Positions 48,040 to 59,272 of a stretch of 64,000 bases of DNA are shown one piece after another. The notes under the pieces were generated by a model, which saw only the letters and a program-made list of their open reading frames with translations, did not search any database and was not told where the DNA came from. The stretch comes from Benincasa hispida (taxonomy: Eukaryota > Streptophyta > Magnoliopsida > Cucurbitales > Cucurbitaceae). The translations under genes and the position numbers were made by a program. How positions within the stretch are numbered: position 1 is the first letter of the stretch; every line of letters begins with the position of its first letter. The stretch lies in contig NC_052349.1 in assembly GCF_009727055.1 (NCBI RefSeq), positions 44,207,375 to 44,271,374 of the forward strand. The letters run 5' to 3'.

Positions 48040-48305
48040 TTTGTCGTTTATTTAAAGGTAGCTCAGTCGTGTAGACGAAGCTCCAAAGAACTAGACAATA
48101 GTTCAATTATGTAAACGATACAACAAAGCACTAGACGATCGTGTAGACAACAGTTGATTAGAGCTAAACGATTGTATAGACGACAATTGAAGGGCTAGAC
48201 AATCGTATAGACGATGCGATGCGGAGCTAAACGATCGTATACACGATGCGATAGGAATTAAGCAATCGTGTAGACGATACTTAAGTAAATGCTAAACGAT
48301 CGTAG
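48040..48305. repeat. CGATCG / TAGACGA short-word array
   Basis: About nine degenerate units of 'gctaaacgatcgtatagacgatgcg' type (examples 'ctagacgatcgtgtagacaa', 'agctaaacgatcgtatacac', 'gctaaacgatcgtagag') lie in a row. The core is the same as in the copia LTR arrays, but the surrounding sequence is different. Confidence 0.7.
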
Positions 48306-49660
48306 AGTAAGAAAGAAAGAACACAAGTGTTTAAGTGGTTCAGCTAAAGGCCTACGTCCACTACGCAAATCGAGAGGGTCTCTTTTATTACATAATGAAT
48401 GCCTTGCTCTCTGTCGTACGTTATTCTCACTTTTATTTTTTTTATATATAGGCGCTCATAGTTAATGAAGAAGCTTTGGTGGTTACAACAACATAACATA
48501 AAGAAGACGACAACGTTTCAACTACCTGTAACTTAGTTTCTTGTCTTTGGTTCCTCTGTAACATAATGTGATTGAAAATTAGCATGAACACAATTTTTAT
48601 TTCAATTTTTTTTAATTCTTTCACAATTTGTGCGAGTCAGAGGGTTCTTCTATAGGCGATTTGTGTTCTTGCGGTGGTTTTTCCCTTATAGTCGATGAAT
48701 TTGGTAAATCCAAATCCAACAGTTGATTAATCAATTTTGTTAATAATTAATCAATTCATTTTTTCCAATCTAATCTCTATTGGGAATAAAACAATTTGTT
48801 TGATTATACCAGTTGCTTTTGTTTGATCTTGTCGGTGATTCTTGATCTTGATTATTGATAATTTAGTGAATTTAAAATCAAGATTTCTAAATTGATAACT
48901 TTTTAATTTAAATCTCAATTTAATTGATAATTTTGTGAATTTGGTTTTAATTTGAGTGAAAATATTGCCGACTTAAGTTAAATTTGATTAATCATGTTGT
49001 GGATTTAAGTATAAATTTGATTAATCATGTTGTGGAATTAATTTTAAAATTTATTAATCATATTTTGGATTCAAGATTAATGGATCATGTTGTGGTTTCA
49101 ACTTGAATATGATTGATAATTTTTTAGATATTCACATATATATGTTACTTTAATTGTATTGTATGCAATTATTGGATGAATTTTGGTAAAGACTATTTGG
49201 TGATATTCTTCTATTATTTTTTGTACAATAATATTATTATATTATTGTGTGTTATGATTTAGAATGAATTAGTGAAAATAATATGTTACCAAAATAGTAT
49301 CTGCTATCTAGATTAATTTAATTCTAAAATACTGCATAGTTATTAATTTACGCGAATGATTATCGACCCAAAGGAAGATAGTTATTTGGCCAAATTGTGG
49401 GTATGTATGGTAATGAGTATGTGACGATTATAAGAATTGCTCATGTAAAAAATAGTCAGTCCAAAGAAAAGCTATTTTTTGACATAGTTTATTGTCAATA
49501 CTTTGATTACTATATTGAGAGTACCATTTACAATTCATGTCTTTGCCTAAAGGCTAAACATCAACGTTGTGTTAGGTATCTTGTAAAAGCGGCCCACCAC
49601 ATATGTGAAATTATTTTTGTCATATTTTAATCATGAGTATATGTTTTGTTGTTTATTGTT
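48306..49660. other. Leader-like region upstream of copia remnant E
   Basis: Follows the array with 'cctacgtccactacgcaaatc' and a tract of repeated 'ttgattaatcatgttgtgg' phrases (48980-49100, three copies). It looks like LTR or leader sequence of the copia beginning near 49665, but LTR termini were not found. Confidence 0.4.
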
Positions 49661-49664
49661 TCAG

Positions 49665-51660
49665 TTGGTCTTACTCAAATCTGAAAATCTGAGTTCAATC
49701 CCTAAGTTGAATGATGATAACTTCAAGATTTGGAAGGAAAGCCTAGAGGTGTATGGATTTGGACCTTGCATTAAGGACCGATAAACTTTGACTTAGGAAC
49801 AACCGAATTGGCTAATATAGAGAAGTGGGAACGGTCAAATTGCATGTGTCTGATGATCATTAAGCACTCTATTCTAAAGTCTTTTCAGGGCTCTATCACA
49901 AAACTTGAAAATGTCAATAAGTTCTTTGCTCAAATTGAGAAATATTTTAGTAAAAAAGAAACAGGGGGAAGCAAGTAGTCTTTTGACTTTTTTAACTTCC
50001 ATGAGGTATAAAGACAATGGAGACATACACATCGAGATAAATGAAAATTTACTTATACATCTGGTACTTTATCTCTCTTCCTGCACAATTCACTCAGTGT
50101 AAAATAAGCTATAATACTCATAAGGATAAATGGAGTATTAATGAGCTTATCTCACAATATGTGCAAGAAGAAGATAGGATTAAGAGAGAAAAGCCAGAAA
50201 TTGCTCATTTGGCAACTAACTCTCATGATAAGAAGAAAAGAAAATCTACAAGTGCTACAGAAGGGACATCTTAGCATAATAAGAGAAAGAAACAGGTTAC
50301 TGAAAATCCTTGTTTTTTTTACAAAAATGAAGGACACTTTAAGAAAGAGCGTCCCAAGTACACCAAGTGGAGTGTAAAGAAGGGTAAACTTTTTACTTTG
50401 GTTTGTTCTAAAGTTAATTTAGCTTTTGTACCTACAGATACTTAGTGGGTAGATTATGGTGCTAATACTCGTATAAGTATATCAATGCAGGGTTGCCTGT
50501 GGAGTCGATTGTCAAGTGATGTTGAAAGATTCATCTATGTGGGTGATGGCAAAGCAATTCCAGTTGAAGTTATTGGGAATTTTAGATTACATTTAAAAAT
50601 TGGTTGTTGTTTGGATTTGAATGAGACTTTTATTGTACTGTCATTTAAACGAAATTTACTTTATATTTCTAGTTTGGACAAATTTGGTTTTTTTTTTGTT
50701 CTTCTGAAAATAATAAAGTTAGTCTTTTTCAAGATTCCAAGTTTATTGGTACTGGTTCTTTAATTGATAATCTACATATACTTGGTTCTTTTGCTTCATT
50801 TAACAAGATCCTGTTATCTAATTCATGTGATACAAAGTGTAAATTAAATGAGAATTCCGCTATGTTATGACACAAGCGTTTAGATCACATCTCTAAATAG
50901 ATAATTCAGAGACTTGTGTCAGATGAAATTCTTGATTTCCTTGATTTAAGTGGCTTTGACATTTGTGTGGAACGTATTAAGGGAAAACAGACAAATATAA
51001 GAAATCATGAGCCAATAGGTGCTCAGACGTGTTGGAACTAATACATACAGACATTTGTGGTCCATTCCCTGTGGATTCTTGGAATGGGCAACAATATTTT
51101 ATTACATTCATAGACGATTATTCAAGATATGGGTACCTATATTTAATTCATGAGAAGTCTTTCAATGTTTTCAAGTCTTGAACTTCAACTTGGAAAGAAA
51201 ATTAAGACTATCAAATCTGATCGTGGTGGTAAATACTACGGTAGATATGATGAATCAGGTGAACAACGTCCAGGGTCCTTTGCCCAAGACCTAGAGGAGT
51301 ATGGAATCGTCTCGCAATACACTATGTCGAGCAAACCTAGCATGAATGTTGTGACGGAAAGGCGAAATAAAACACTTAACGATATGGTAAGAAGTATGAT
51401 TAGTCATTCTTCTCTACCAGAATCCTCCTGAGGTAAGACATTAAAGACTACAACATATATCCTTAATAGGGTACCTAGTAAAAATGGTAGTTAAAACCCC
51501 TTATGAGCTGTGGACAGAAAAGAAGTCTAGTATTAGACATCTTCGCATTTAGGGTTGTCCAACTAAGGCTAGACCTTACAGGTTTAATGAAAGAAAATTG
51601 GACTCAAGAACTATTAGCTGCTATTTTATTGGGCGCTTTATTCCAAAATCTCAATTCCAA
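49665..51660 (+). pseudogene. Second copia remnant E: gag, protease, integrase, 3' truncated
   Basis: A different copia lineage from element B. Gag starts around IPKLNDDNFKIWKESLEVYG (about 49697). The zinc knuckle is degraded (FFYKNEGHFKKERPKYTKW, about 50311-50370). The protease motif reads WVDYGANTRIS instead of DSGA (about 50447), so the active-site Ser is gone. The pre-integrase W of MLWHKRL is a TGA stop (50868-50870). Integrase pieces include THTDICGP-like wording (about 51040), the KSDRGGKYYGRYDESGE frame (about 51215) and NVVTERRNKTLNDMVRS (51343 on). After 'LTRTISCYFIG'-type sequence at about 51600-51640 the similarity stops, so RT and RNase H are absent. Multiple stops and frameshifts. 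Confidence 0.8.
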
Positions 51661-52189
51661 TAAATTTAACAAAGAAAAGCATCAACGAATACAAAACAAC
51701 AACAAAAACAACGGAGTTCTAAGTCTAAAAGTACTTTTAGTTTTGGAATTTATATATATATTTATAATAAAATTGAAGACTTGCAATACTAAAAAGAAAC
51801 TCTTGACATATGTGCTAGAATTAATAAAAAGAAAGAAATATCCATGACAACACAAAGGAGGCAAGTAATGTAGGGACCTTAAAAAGCAAGGTACCTGACC
51901 TCACAACTCTCTTGTGCTTTGCCCTAAAGACAAAGCAAAGTCAGTATCACCACGACCACCTCCACTCCCGCAAAACACCAAACCGCCCACTTTTATTTTT
52001 ATTTTTAGTTCAACAAAATATACAACGACTGAATTTGAATTTCCAACTTCTTAATCGAGAACTTTATTCCGTGAAACTATGCCTTAAATCTCTTTGATGT
52101 GAACATCTCATCACAATACCATCCCAAAATTATCTAACTCAATTAGACAAAAATACTTCTAAAATTTAAGTTAATTATTTTAAATGACA
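51661..52189. other. Unassigned AT-rich segment
   Basis: No supported gene. The short frames at 51912 and on the minus strand at 51682 have no recognisable motif. Confidence 0.4.
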
Positions 52190-52395
52190 AACTATTGAAA
52201 ATATTTTTAAATATAACAAAATATTACTGTGTATAAATATAGACACTGATAGATGCTAATGGATTGATTTCAATATCACTTATAGATATTAATAGACATC
52301 TATTAGTATCTATCACGGTCTATCACTAATAGGTAAAATATTTTGCTATATTTGTAAATAAGTTGATACATTTTTTTATATTTAAAAATAACCCG
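52190..52395. repeat. GATAGA/TCTATC palindromic repeat, copy 4
   Basis: 'gacactgatagatgc', 'atagacatctattagtatc' and 'tatcacggtctatcactaatag' lie between 'aaatataacaaaatatt' and its near inverse 'aaatattttgctatattt'. This copy shows the outer inverted ends best. Confidence 0.65.
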
Positions 52396-53024
52396 AAAAT
52401 TTATAGTATAAACTTTGTAAATATATTTCTAAAATTAATAACGAGAATGTTAATAGTGACTACATTTCTTTTTTTGAAAGAATTAACAATAAACTAACGG
52501 TTGGATTTATTTTTTTGGGACTTTTTAAATATAAAAAAAATTAAAAATATTTACATTTTATAAAAAAAAGTTTTAAAAGTAACAAAAAGTGTAAATATTA
52601 TTGGAATTTTTCTATTTATAAAAATTTTCCTTTTTTAAAAAAAAATAATTAAAATATAGTGAGGAGAATATTTATTAATAGCATGGAAACGAACATAGAA
52701 CATTTTGAGAATACACCGATGAACTTGGAATGAAGCAAAGTATAATTAACAAAATAATACTTTAACCCACATTTTCCTCTCGGTTAAATCGATAAAAATG
52801 TAATAAAATTATTAACAAAATGTTACTAATGTGAAATTAATATTAACAAAATGTGATTTAACCTTATTTAAAACTAACCAAATGTTTGCTTGTTAAGTTG
52901 AATATTTTTAGAAATTTCAATCATACCTTCACATTTTAACGGTATTTAGTATTTCTTATCGGGACATCTTTATATTAAGACTACGAAATTTCGTTGAGGT
53001 TGCTTCGACCTAATTTCTCAAATT

Positions 53025-53405
53025 CTATTTGATAACCACCTTTCTTTATTTTGTTGTTTATATTTTAAGAGTGTTTTTAAAATTTAGTGACAATTTAGTT
53101 TTTAGATTTTAGTTTTAAAAATTAAATCTATAAATACTTTTTTCATCTCTAAATTTCTCGTTTTATTATTCTACTTTTAATTAAAGTTCTCAAAAATCAA
53201 GTTAAGTTTTGAAAATTAAAAAAAAAAAAAATTAATTTTTTCAAAATCTTGTTTTTGAAATTTGAAATTTTGGCTAAATATGCAACTCTTTTACTTGAGA
53301 AAGCCTAATCCAAAAAACTTTTTTGCTTTAGGAAGATGCAAACCATTGTAAGATATTGAGAGGAAATATACTTAATTTTAAAAAAATAAAATGGTTATCA
53401 AATAG
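53025..53405. mobile_element. MITE with 14-bp perfect terminal inverted repeats
   Basis: CTATTTGATAACCA (53025-53038) is the exact reverse complement of TGGTTATCAAATAG (53392-53405). The 381-bp interior is A/T-rich and non-coding. No target duplication is evident, so the termini may extend or have decayed. Confidence 0.6.
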
Positions 53406-55500
53406 GGGTTTAGCTTATTTGATAGGAAATTTGAAAACCAAAATTTGAAAACAAGTAATTCAATAAGAAAATAGTTGTATTTAATGATTTGAATTCTGAT
53501 TTAAACAATTGTTAACGATGTGTTTATATTATATTTATAAATTATAAAATAGTTGTAGTCATCCACTAAATATTATTTGACAATAAATTATTATTAATTT
53601 ATTTATGAACATGTTTCATGTTAAAATTTGTGAATAATTATTACTTTGTAATAATATGTATTTTATAATACTATATATATAACATGATAAATTAATTTTA
53701 AAATTTGAATTGAGTTTATAACCTGATATATTGTATTTCTAAATGTTATTTTTTTATTTAATATAACTTTACATTTTAAAATTATAAATTCAAAATCTGG
53801 ATAGAACGAAAACGTACAAATATTGTTTTCAAAATTTATACTATTTGAATCACAGAATCTAAAAATAATTTTTAGAAATAGTATGTGGGTTGTTGTGAAA
53901 CACATATTTATCTAACTCATAAATATGTAAACATAATAGAAAGTGGATTGCCAACCAAAACATTTAATAACATTCTATCTATTGGTCTCTTTGTTTTATT
54001 GTCTATATTTTAAGAGAGTTTTCAAAATACACAAGTTTGAAAACTAAAAAAAGGTTGTTTTATAAAAAAAACCTTGTTTTTGTTTTTAGAATTTAACTAA
54101 GAATTCAAATATTTGTTTTTTTTAATCTCATGATTCGAGGAAAATGTATATGTGATTTCAAATCTTACTTTTATGCTTAAATTTTATCATAACTAAATCT
54201 TGTTTGGTTACTATTTGGTTTTTTGTTTTTATTTTTAAAAATTAAGCCTACAAAATTTTCCCAACTTCAAATTTTTTCCTTAGTTATCACTTTTTGCCAA
54301 TGGCTTAAAAAATCAAACTAAAATTTAAAAACTTGTTTTTGTTTTTAAGATTTGGCTAAGAACCCAAAACCATTGTACTTGATAAAGATGTAAATCATTA
54401 GAAGAAATAGGGAAGAAATATGCTTAATTTTCAAAAACAAAAATCCAAAAACGGAATGGTTACCCATCATAGCCTAAAATAATCAAATTTTGTAGGATTT
54501 GATAGGCTTTGGAGTTAATTTACTAATTTAAATTTGTCATATTTTAATTTTCAATAAAAGAATATATAATAATTAAAGCATATATCAGTAAATCTGTAAC
54601 TTTCTTTCATATCTTTGTTACCGTAAAAATACATTTATTTTAAATCTTTCTCCAACCAAAAGAAATACAAAATTTAAAATCATTCATCGAATTTCAAATG
54701 ACAAGATTTAAGCTCATTTCATAAGCTTTCTTCAGGCCAGAGGAAGAGACGAAAACATGAAAACATAATTAGAAAATAGCGAAAATATAGATAATTTTAA
54801 AATTTGAAAAAATCATAGTGTTTATCTGATAATAATAAAATCCTTATCCTAAAAACTGTTACTAAATATCTGGCCTCCAAATTTATATAATCTATAAACG
54901 TCTTTTGGATTTCAAGTGAGTGTTTGAAATTTTTTTCAAAACAACCCTTGAAAAGTTTTGTTGTTAAATTCATGGACGACAAGTTCGCATATTTACATTT
55001 TTCTCCATATAAGTGTTAGAATTGTTCTCATAACCCTAAACAAAACTTGAAACACAACACAAACGATTAAGAATTTGGTTATATTTTTTTTTAATAATTT
55101 AACCTGATAAAAAAATTAAAAGAAAAACATTCTCCATTTAGTCGTTAAACATTTAAAATATTCAATTCTATATTTAATTAAGATTTTAAAAATTTCCGAT
55201 GAGCCCTTAGTAAAAAAAATCTGTTATGAAAAGCGATTAGTATTTCATTAACAAATTATGAAATCTGTTATGGAATCCAAATATGTTATTAAAATATTAA
55301 TTTACCGATCCGAGACATAAGCTTTCTCTTAATTAATTTAAATTTCTAAAAAAAGTTAAAGACGTAATTGAGAAGATTGAATCAATGAAGGATAAAATAG
55401 AAAAATCCAAAAGAAATTACCAAATTATGAATAATCTAAAAGATGGAAAGAATATGAATATCTTGTAAAATCAGTATTTAATTGCGTCAATAACTACATC
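53406..55500. other. AT-rich intergenic DNA with related MITE copies
   Basis: Around 53975-54480 there are one or two diverged relatives of the MITE at 53025 ('ctttgttttattgtctatat', 'tttggctaagaacccaaa', 'gcttaattttcaaaaac', 'aatggttacccatcatag'). The rest shows no gene on either strand. Confidence 0.45.
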
Positions 55501-55829
55501 AAATATTTCCAAATTCCACAAATTCAGCACACAAAATTTACTCCGTGAATTTCGGATTCATCAATCCGTTTCAGAAAGAGAGAAGCAGAATCGATTAGAG
55601 AGAGATATGAACTAACAATTTGTTTGTTTTGCTTTACGGATCTTCGATTAAGATCTAAAATCAGAGGAGAGAAATTCATTCTAGAGATGTTTTAGTGCCC
55701 TAAATCGGTTAAAAACAGAATCATAGACTGTACACACTAACAATCAACTGAGAATACTTGATTTCGTTTCGAAATCCTAAGCCTAACTTGATTAAATTTC
55801 TGAAACTACCTCTCTACTGCCGGAGACGA

Positions 55830-56309
55830 CTAAGAGCGAGTCATCATCTTCTTGAATTCCTCAAAATTTACATGTCCATCACCGTCGACATCGACGGAAC
55901 TAATCATCCGGCAACAATCTTTGAGGCTACATTTTTCACCAAGGCGTTTGAGAACAGAGTGCAACTCCTTAGCAGAGATTAAGCCGTTCTTATCGATATC
56001 GTACAGATCGAAAGCGTCCTGCAGATCTTTGTTACATCCGCTGGAAGACGAGGCGTCCTGATGAAACTCGGCGAACTCATCGAGGTCGATGAATCCGTCG
56101 CCGTCCTTGTCGATCTCAGACATAATGCGGCGGATCTCGTCGGTGGAGATCTTGCCGCCAAGTTCGCTGAGGGCAGCGCCGAGCTCGTTAACGGAAATCT
56201 TGCCGTCGCCGTTCTTGTCGAACTTGTTGAAGACCTTGATGACGTCGTCCATGGAGCCCAAGGAGGATCCAGGATTTGAAATTGAAAGGGAGTTGTTCTT
56301 CTTGGCCAT
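55830..56309 (-). CDS. Calmodulin-like protein with four EF hands (CML)
   Basis: Intronless, 159 residues. The start is the ATG at 56307-56309 (MAKKNNSLSI, context GCCCATGGCC). The longer frame begins with TTG, not ATG. Four canonical 12-residue calcium loops are visible: D31-E42 (DKNGDGKISVNE), D67-E78 (DKDGDGFIDLDE), D104-E115 (DIDKNGLISAKE) and D140-E151 (DVDGDGHVNFEE). Each has Asp at position 1, Gly at 6 and Glu at 12, so all should bind calcium. A 20-residue Ser-rich N-terminal lead and a Ser-rich, Cys-containing spacer between hands 2 and 3 fit the plant CML23-27 / Ole e 8-like group. Such proteins sense calcium and bind targets; they have no enzymatic activity. GC content is much higher than in the surroundings, as usual for intronless CML genes. 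The gene is isolated, with its own TATA box. I cannot fix the paralogue number. Confidence 0.93.
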   Translation of the reverse strand: MAKKNNSLSISNPGSSLGSMDDVIKVFNKFDKNGDGKISVNELGAALSELGGKISTDEIRRIMSEIDKDGDGFIDLDEFAEFHQDASSSSGCNKDLQDAFDLYDIDKNGLISAKELHSVLKRLGEKCSLKDCCRMISSVDVDGDGHVNFEEFKKMMTRS

Positions 56310-56420
56310 GGGCGTGAGTGAAGATTCAGGATCAAAAGAGATCAATGGGATTTTGAAATTTGAAAACCGAGAGAAACTTTAATTTTTTATTTTTTCTATT
56401 GGTTAAGTGAGGTATTTAGG

Positions 56421-56428
56421 TATATATA
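56421..56428 (-). promoter_or_regulatory. TATA box of the CML gene
   Basis: TATATATA lies 112-119 bp upstream of the ATG on the minus strand. It would place the transcription start near 56390-56395, with a leader of about 85 nt. Confidence 0.65.
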
Positions 56429-56447
56429 GAGAGAGACAGGTGGAACC

Positions 56448-56469
56448 TTCCACGCGGTTTCCACGCGGT
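56448..56469 (-). promoter_or_regulatory. Tandem CGCG-box 11-mer upstream of the CML gene
   Basis: The 11-mer TTCCACGCGGT occurs twice in exact tandem (56448-56458 and 56459-56469), 20 bp upstream of the TATA box. Each copy contains ACGCGG, which fits the vCGCGb site bound by calmodulin-binding transcription activators (CAMTA). CAMTA control of calcium-sensor genes is established in plants; here it is inferred from the motif alone. Confidence 0.5.
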
Positions 56470-56926
56470 ATTGCAGGCGGTGATCCGGAGAGTGTCAGTG
56501 TACGAATGTTACAGTATTTACTACTCTTTTTTCTCTTTTAAAAAATATCAATGTTTATTTATTAAATTTGATATTTTCACGTTTATCTGAGTTTAGGAAT
56601 CAAAATCTCAGAGAAAAATCTACCAAATATTAAAAAACTAAGCCATAAATATTATAATATAAATAATCAACCTATTAACTTATTTAAAAATCATAAAATA
56701 TTTATTTACAAATTTAAATTTATTTTTAAATTTTTTTTATTTTTATACTTTTTCAAAAATATCTCTCGAGATCAACATTTTATTGATATTTCTATTATTT
56801 CGATTCATCCTCTTTTTTCAAAGGTTTCATAATTGGACATTGAAACCATTTCATATGATGGGAGGCGCAGGTGTATTAGACGCATGCTATCGTGTAAAAG
56901 ATGGTGCAAATACATTCCATGCTTTT

Positions 56927-57346
56927 TAAGGGTGTTAAAAAACCCGATAACCCAAAAAAACCGATCAACCCAACCCAATCCGTGCGGTTTGGGTTGGGTT
57001 GTGTTGGTTCATGGGTTCACCTAATATAACCCGAACCAACCCGGATTTATTATTAACTTTAGAATATATATATTTTTTATTACTTATAACACAATTGTTT
57101 ATACCTATATTGATTTTAATTTTATTTAATTTCAATAAGTTTTGAATAATTTATTCTTCAACAACTAAATAAAATTTGCACTATATAAATTGAAATTGAG
57201 TTATTAATCTTAATTCAATATATGAAAATAATTAAATTAGTCTTTTACTTATTTACGTTTTGTTTCTTATTTAGAACAAAATTTTAAATAAATGATCTGA
57301 TTGGTTGGATTCATTTTTTAATAAGGTTCATGCATGAACACCTCTA
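56927..57346. mobile_element. hAT-type MITE with AACCC wording
   Basis: The left terminus TAAGGGTGTTAAAA pairs with the right end, whose complement is TAGAGGTGTTCATG. Flanking 8-mers ATGCTTTT (56919-56926) and GTGCTCTT (57347-57354) agree at 6 of 8 positions. The interior left part is rich in 'aacccgataaccc', 'caacccaaccc' and 'gggttgggttg', a common plant hAT MITE pattern. Confidence 0.7.
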
Positions 57347-57782
57347 GTGCTCTTAACCTGGAAAAAACTTATTCAATGGTCACTGCTAACTGCTTTTGGT
57401 CCCCGATTGCTTTTTTCAATAAACATTGGTTACATTTCTTTATGTTATTTGTACCAGTAACAGATTTATGGATGAGTGCTTGAAGTCTCGATTTTATAAA
57501 TATTGACGTTGATAGAAATTTTGAGAAACTACATAGAAATTGATGAAAATTGTTATAATTAGTTAACGAAACTTTGATTGTGACTTGATTATATTATAAT
57601 TGACTATTTTTAATCATCGTTTCAATAAATTAAGACAACATTTAGATATTTATTATAAGTATTTGTGTAATTATTGATGCGAGAGTAAAAATTAAAAAAA
57701 AATGGAAATATAATTACAAAATAGGAAGATTTTCAAAAATAGAAAAATAAGAAAATTATTTATACAAAATAGTAAAATTTTC

Positions 57783-58445
57783 CACTTCTTCTACTTCTTC
57801 TTTATCGAAGTTACCCTCGCCAAGGGTTCGACAGAACTCGTATTTTCCCACGTGGGTTCTTCCAACTTGCTGGAACTCGTCGGCTTCAACCTCCCTCCGC
57901 CGCCGTCCATTTCTGATAAACCCCCCGGCTCTCTCTCTCGTTTTCTAGATCCTTCTGATTAAGACTTCTTCATCTTACAGGGTTGCCATATTTGAGACTT
58001 CACCATCCTCATATTTCTCCCTTTTCCTTCTTTAATTTAATAAGATTCTCTCTCCATTCTAATTACAAGAATCAAAATCAGGGAAAAGGCGAGAGAAGAT
58101 TGGTGGAAAAAAAACGGAAATCAATGATGAGGAAAAAACTGAAAGTGTTGATTGTAAAAACCGTCGAAATCAGAGAAACCAGCCATTGAATTCGGGGAGA
58201 ATCGACGGACCATATAGAAATGGAAAATGATGAAACAGACTTAAGAATAAAAAAGGAAGAAGATAAAATGGGAAGAATCCAAATGGGTTTTTTGTCAAAC
58301 AGTAATAAATTCCTAAAACAACAAAAAACAAAAGAATTGAAAAAGGAAAGTGATTGATTGGATGAAGCGAGTGAAATCAGAAGAATGGAATCGAATTAGG
58401 GGAAGAAACGGAAGGCTTTGTGAAAATTTGAGATCCAAGTTACTT
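57783..58445. other. GC-richer unassigned segment
   Basis: Bounded by A/T repeat sequence, this stretch has balanced composition ('cctccctccgccgccgtcc' and a 'cccacgtggg' G-box palindrome at 57849-57858). It looks like a promoter, leader or first-exon fragment. The only frame of note (57983-58189, 68 codons) has no domain. It may be a decayed or captured gene piece. Confidence 0.35.
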
Positions 58446-58514
58446 TAGTAAGAAAAGTCAAAGCTCCATACTTTTGTTTGGTTCTAGAATACCCATTAAG
58501 TTTCGATGTTAAGA

Positions 58515-59060
58515 TTGATTTTACCCATGAAATTGAGTGTTAGATTTGAGTTTTGTTGCTTTTAGATAGTTTTGATAGACATTGTTATTAATGTCTACCA
58601 CAGATAGATGCTAATAGAAGTTTATCAGTATCTGTTAGTGATAGAAACTAATAAAGTCTATCACTGATAGAAGTCTATCAGTATCAATAAGTGATAGAAT
58701 TAATAGAAGTCTATCAGCGTCTATCAATGATAAAAACTGATAGAATTCTATCATTGATACTATTAGTAATAGAAATCGATACAAGTCTGTCACTGATAGA
58801 TGTTAGATGTTGATAGAAGTCTATCAGTGTCTATCGATGATAGAAACTGATATAAGTCTATCATTAATAGAGGCTAATAGAAGTCTATCATTGATAGAGG
58901 CTAATAGAAGTCTATTAGTGTCTATCACTGATAAAAATTGATACTATAGTGATAGAAAGTGATGCAAATCTATCACAAATAGATGTTGATAGAAAGTTTT
59001 CAGTGTTTATTACTATTTTCTTTACTATTTCTATAAATAGTTTGATATTTTTTCTATATG
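58515..59060. repeat. GATAGA/TCTATC palindromic array, expanded copy 5
   Basis: About twenty-five GATAGA and TCTATC words alternate ('gatagaagtctatcagtgtc', 'tatcactgatagaagtc'). They form a degenerate array of nested inverted repeats about 430 bp long, flanked by A/T-rich ends ('tatttctataaatagtttga' on the right). It is the largest member of the family in this window. Confidence 0.85.
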
Positions 59061-59272
59061 TAAAATTGTCCTACAAAATAATATCAAATATTGGCAATTA
59101 ATTACAGAATTAAGGAATACATAAAATATTTGTATATAAAATAATTGTAAATTATTTAATTATAAAATGTACATGTTGAATACCAAAAAAGATGAATTTT
59201 GAGCATCTTATATTATTGAAAATGTTGAAGATAGTTACTTGAATGAAAATGATATGACTTGTATGACCAACA

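Noticed and set aside
56089..56382. Long + strand and second minus-strand frames across the EF-hand gene
   Set aside because: Shadows of the GC-rich CML coding sequence; only the minus frame with four EF hands is coherent.
58515..59000. CRISPR-like array of regularly repeated short words
   Set aside because: The units are degenerate, palindromic and without unique spacers; the setting is a plant genome, and the pattern matches a dispersed MITE-like family.
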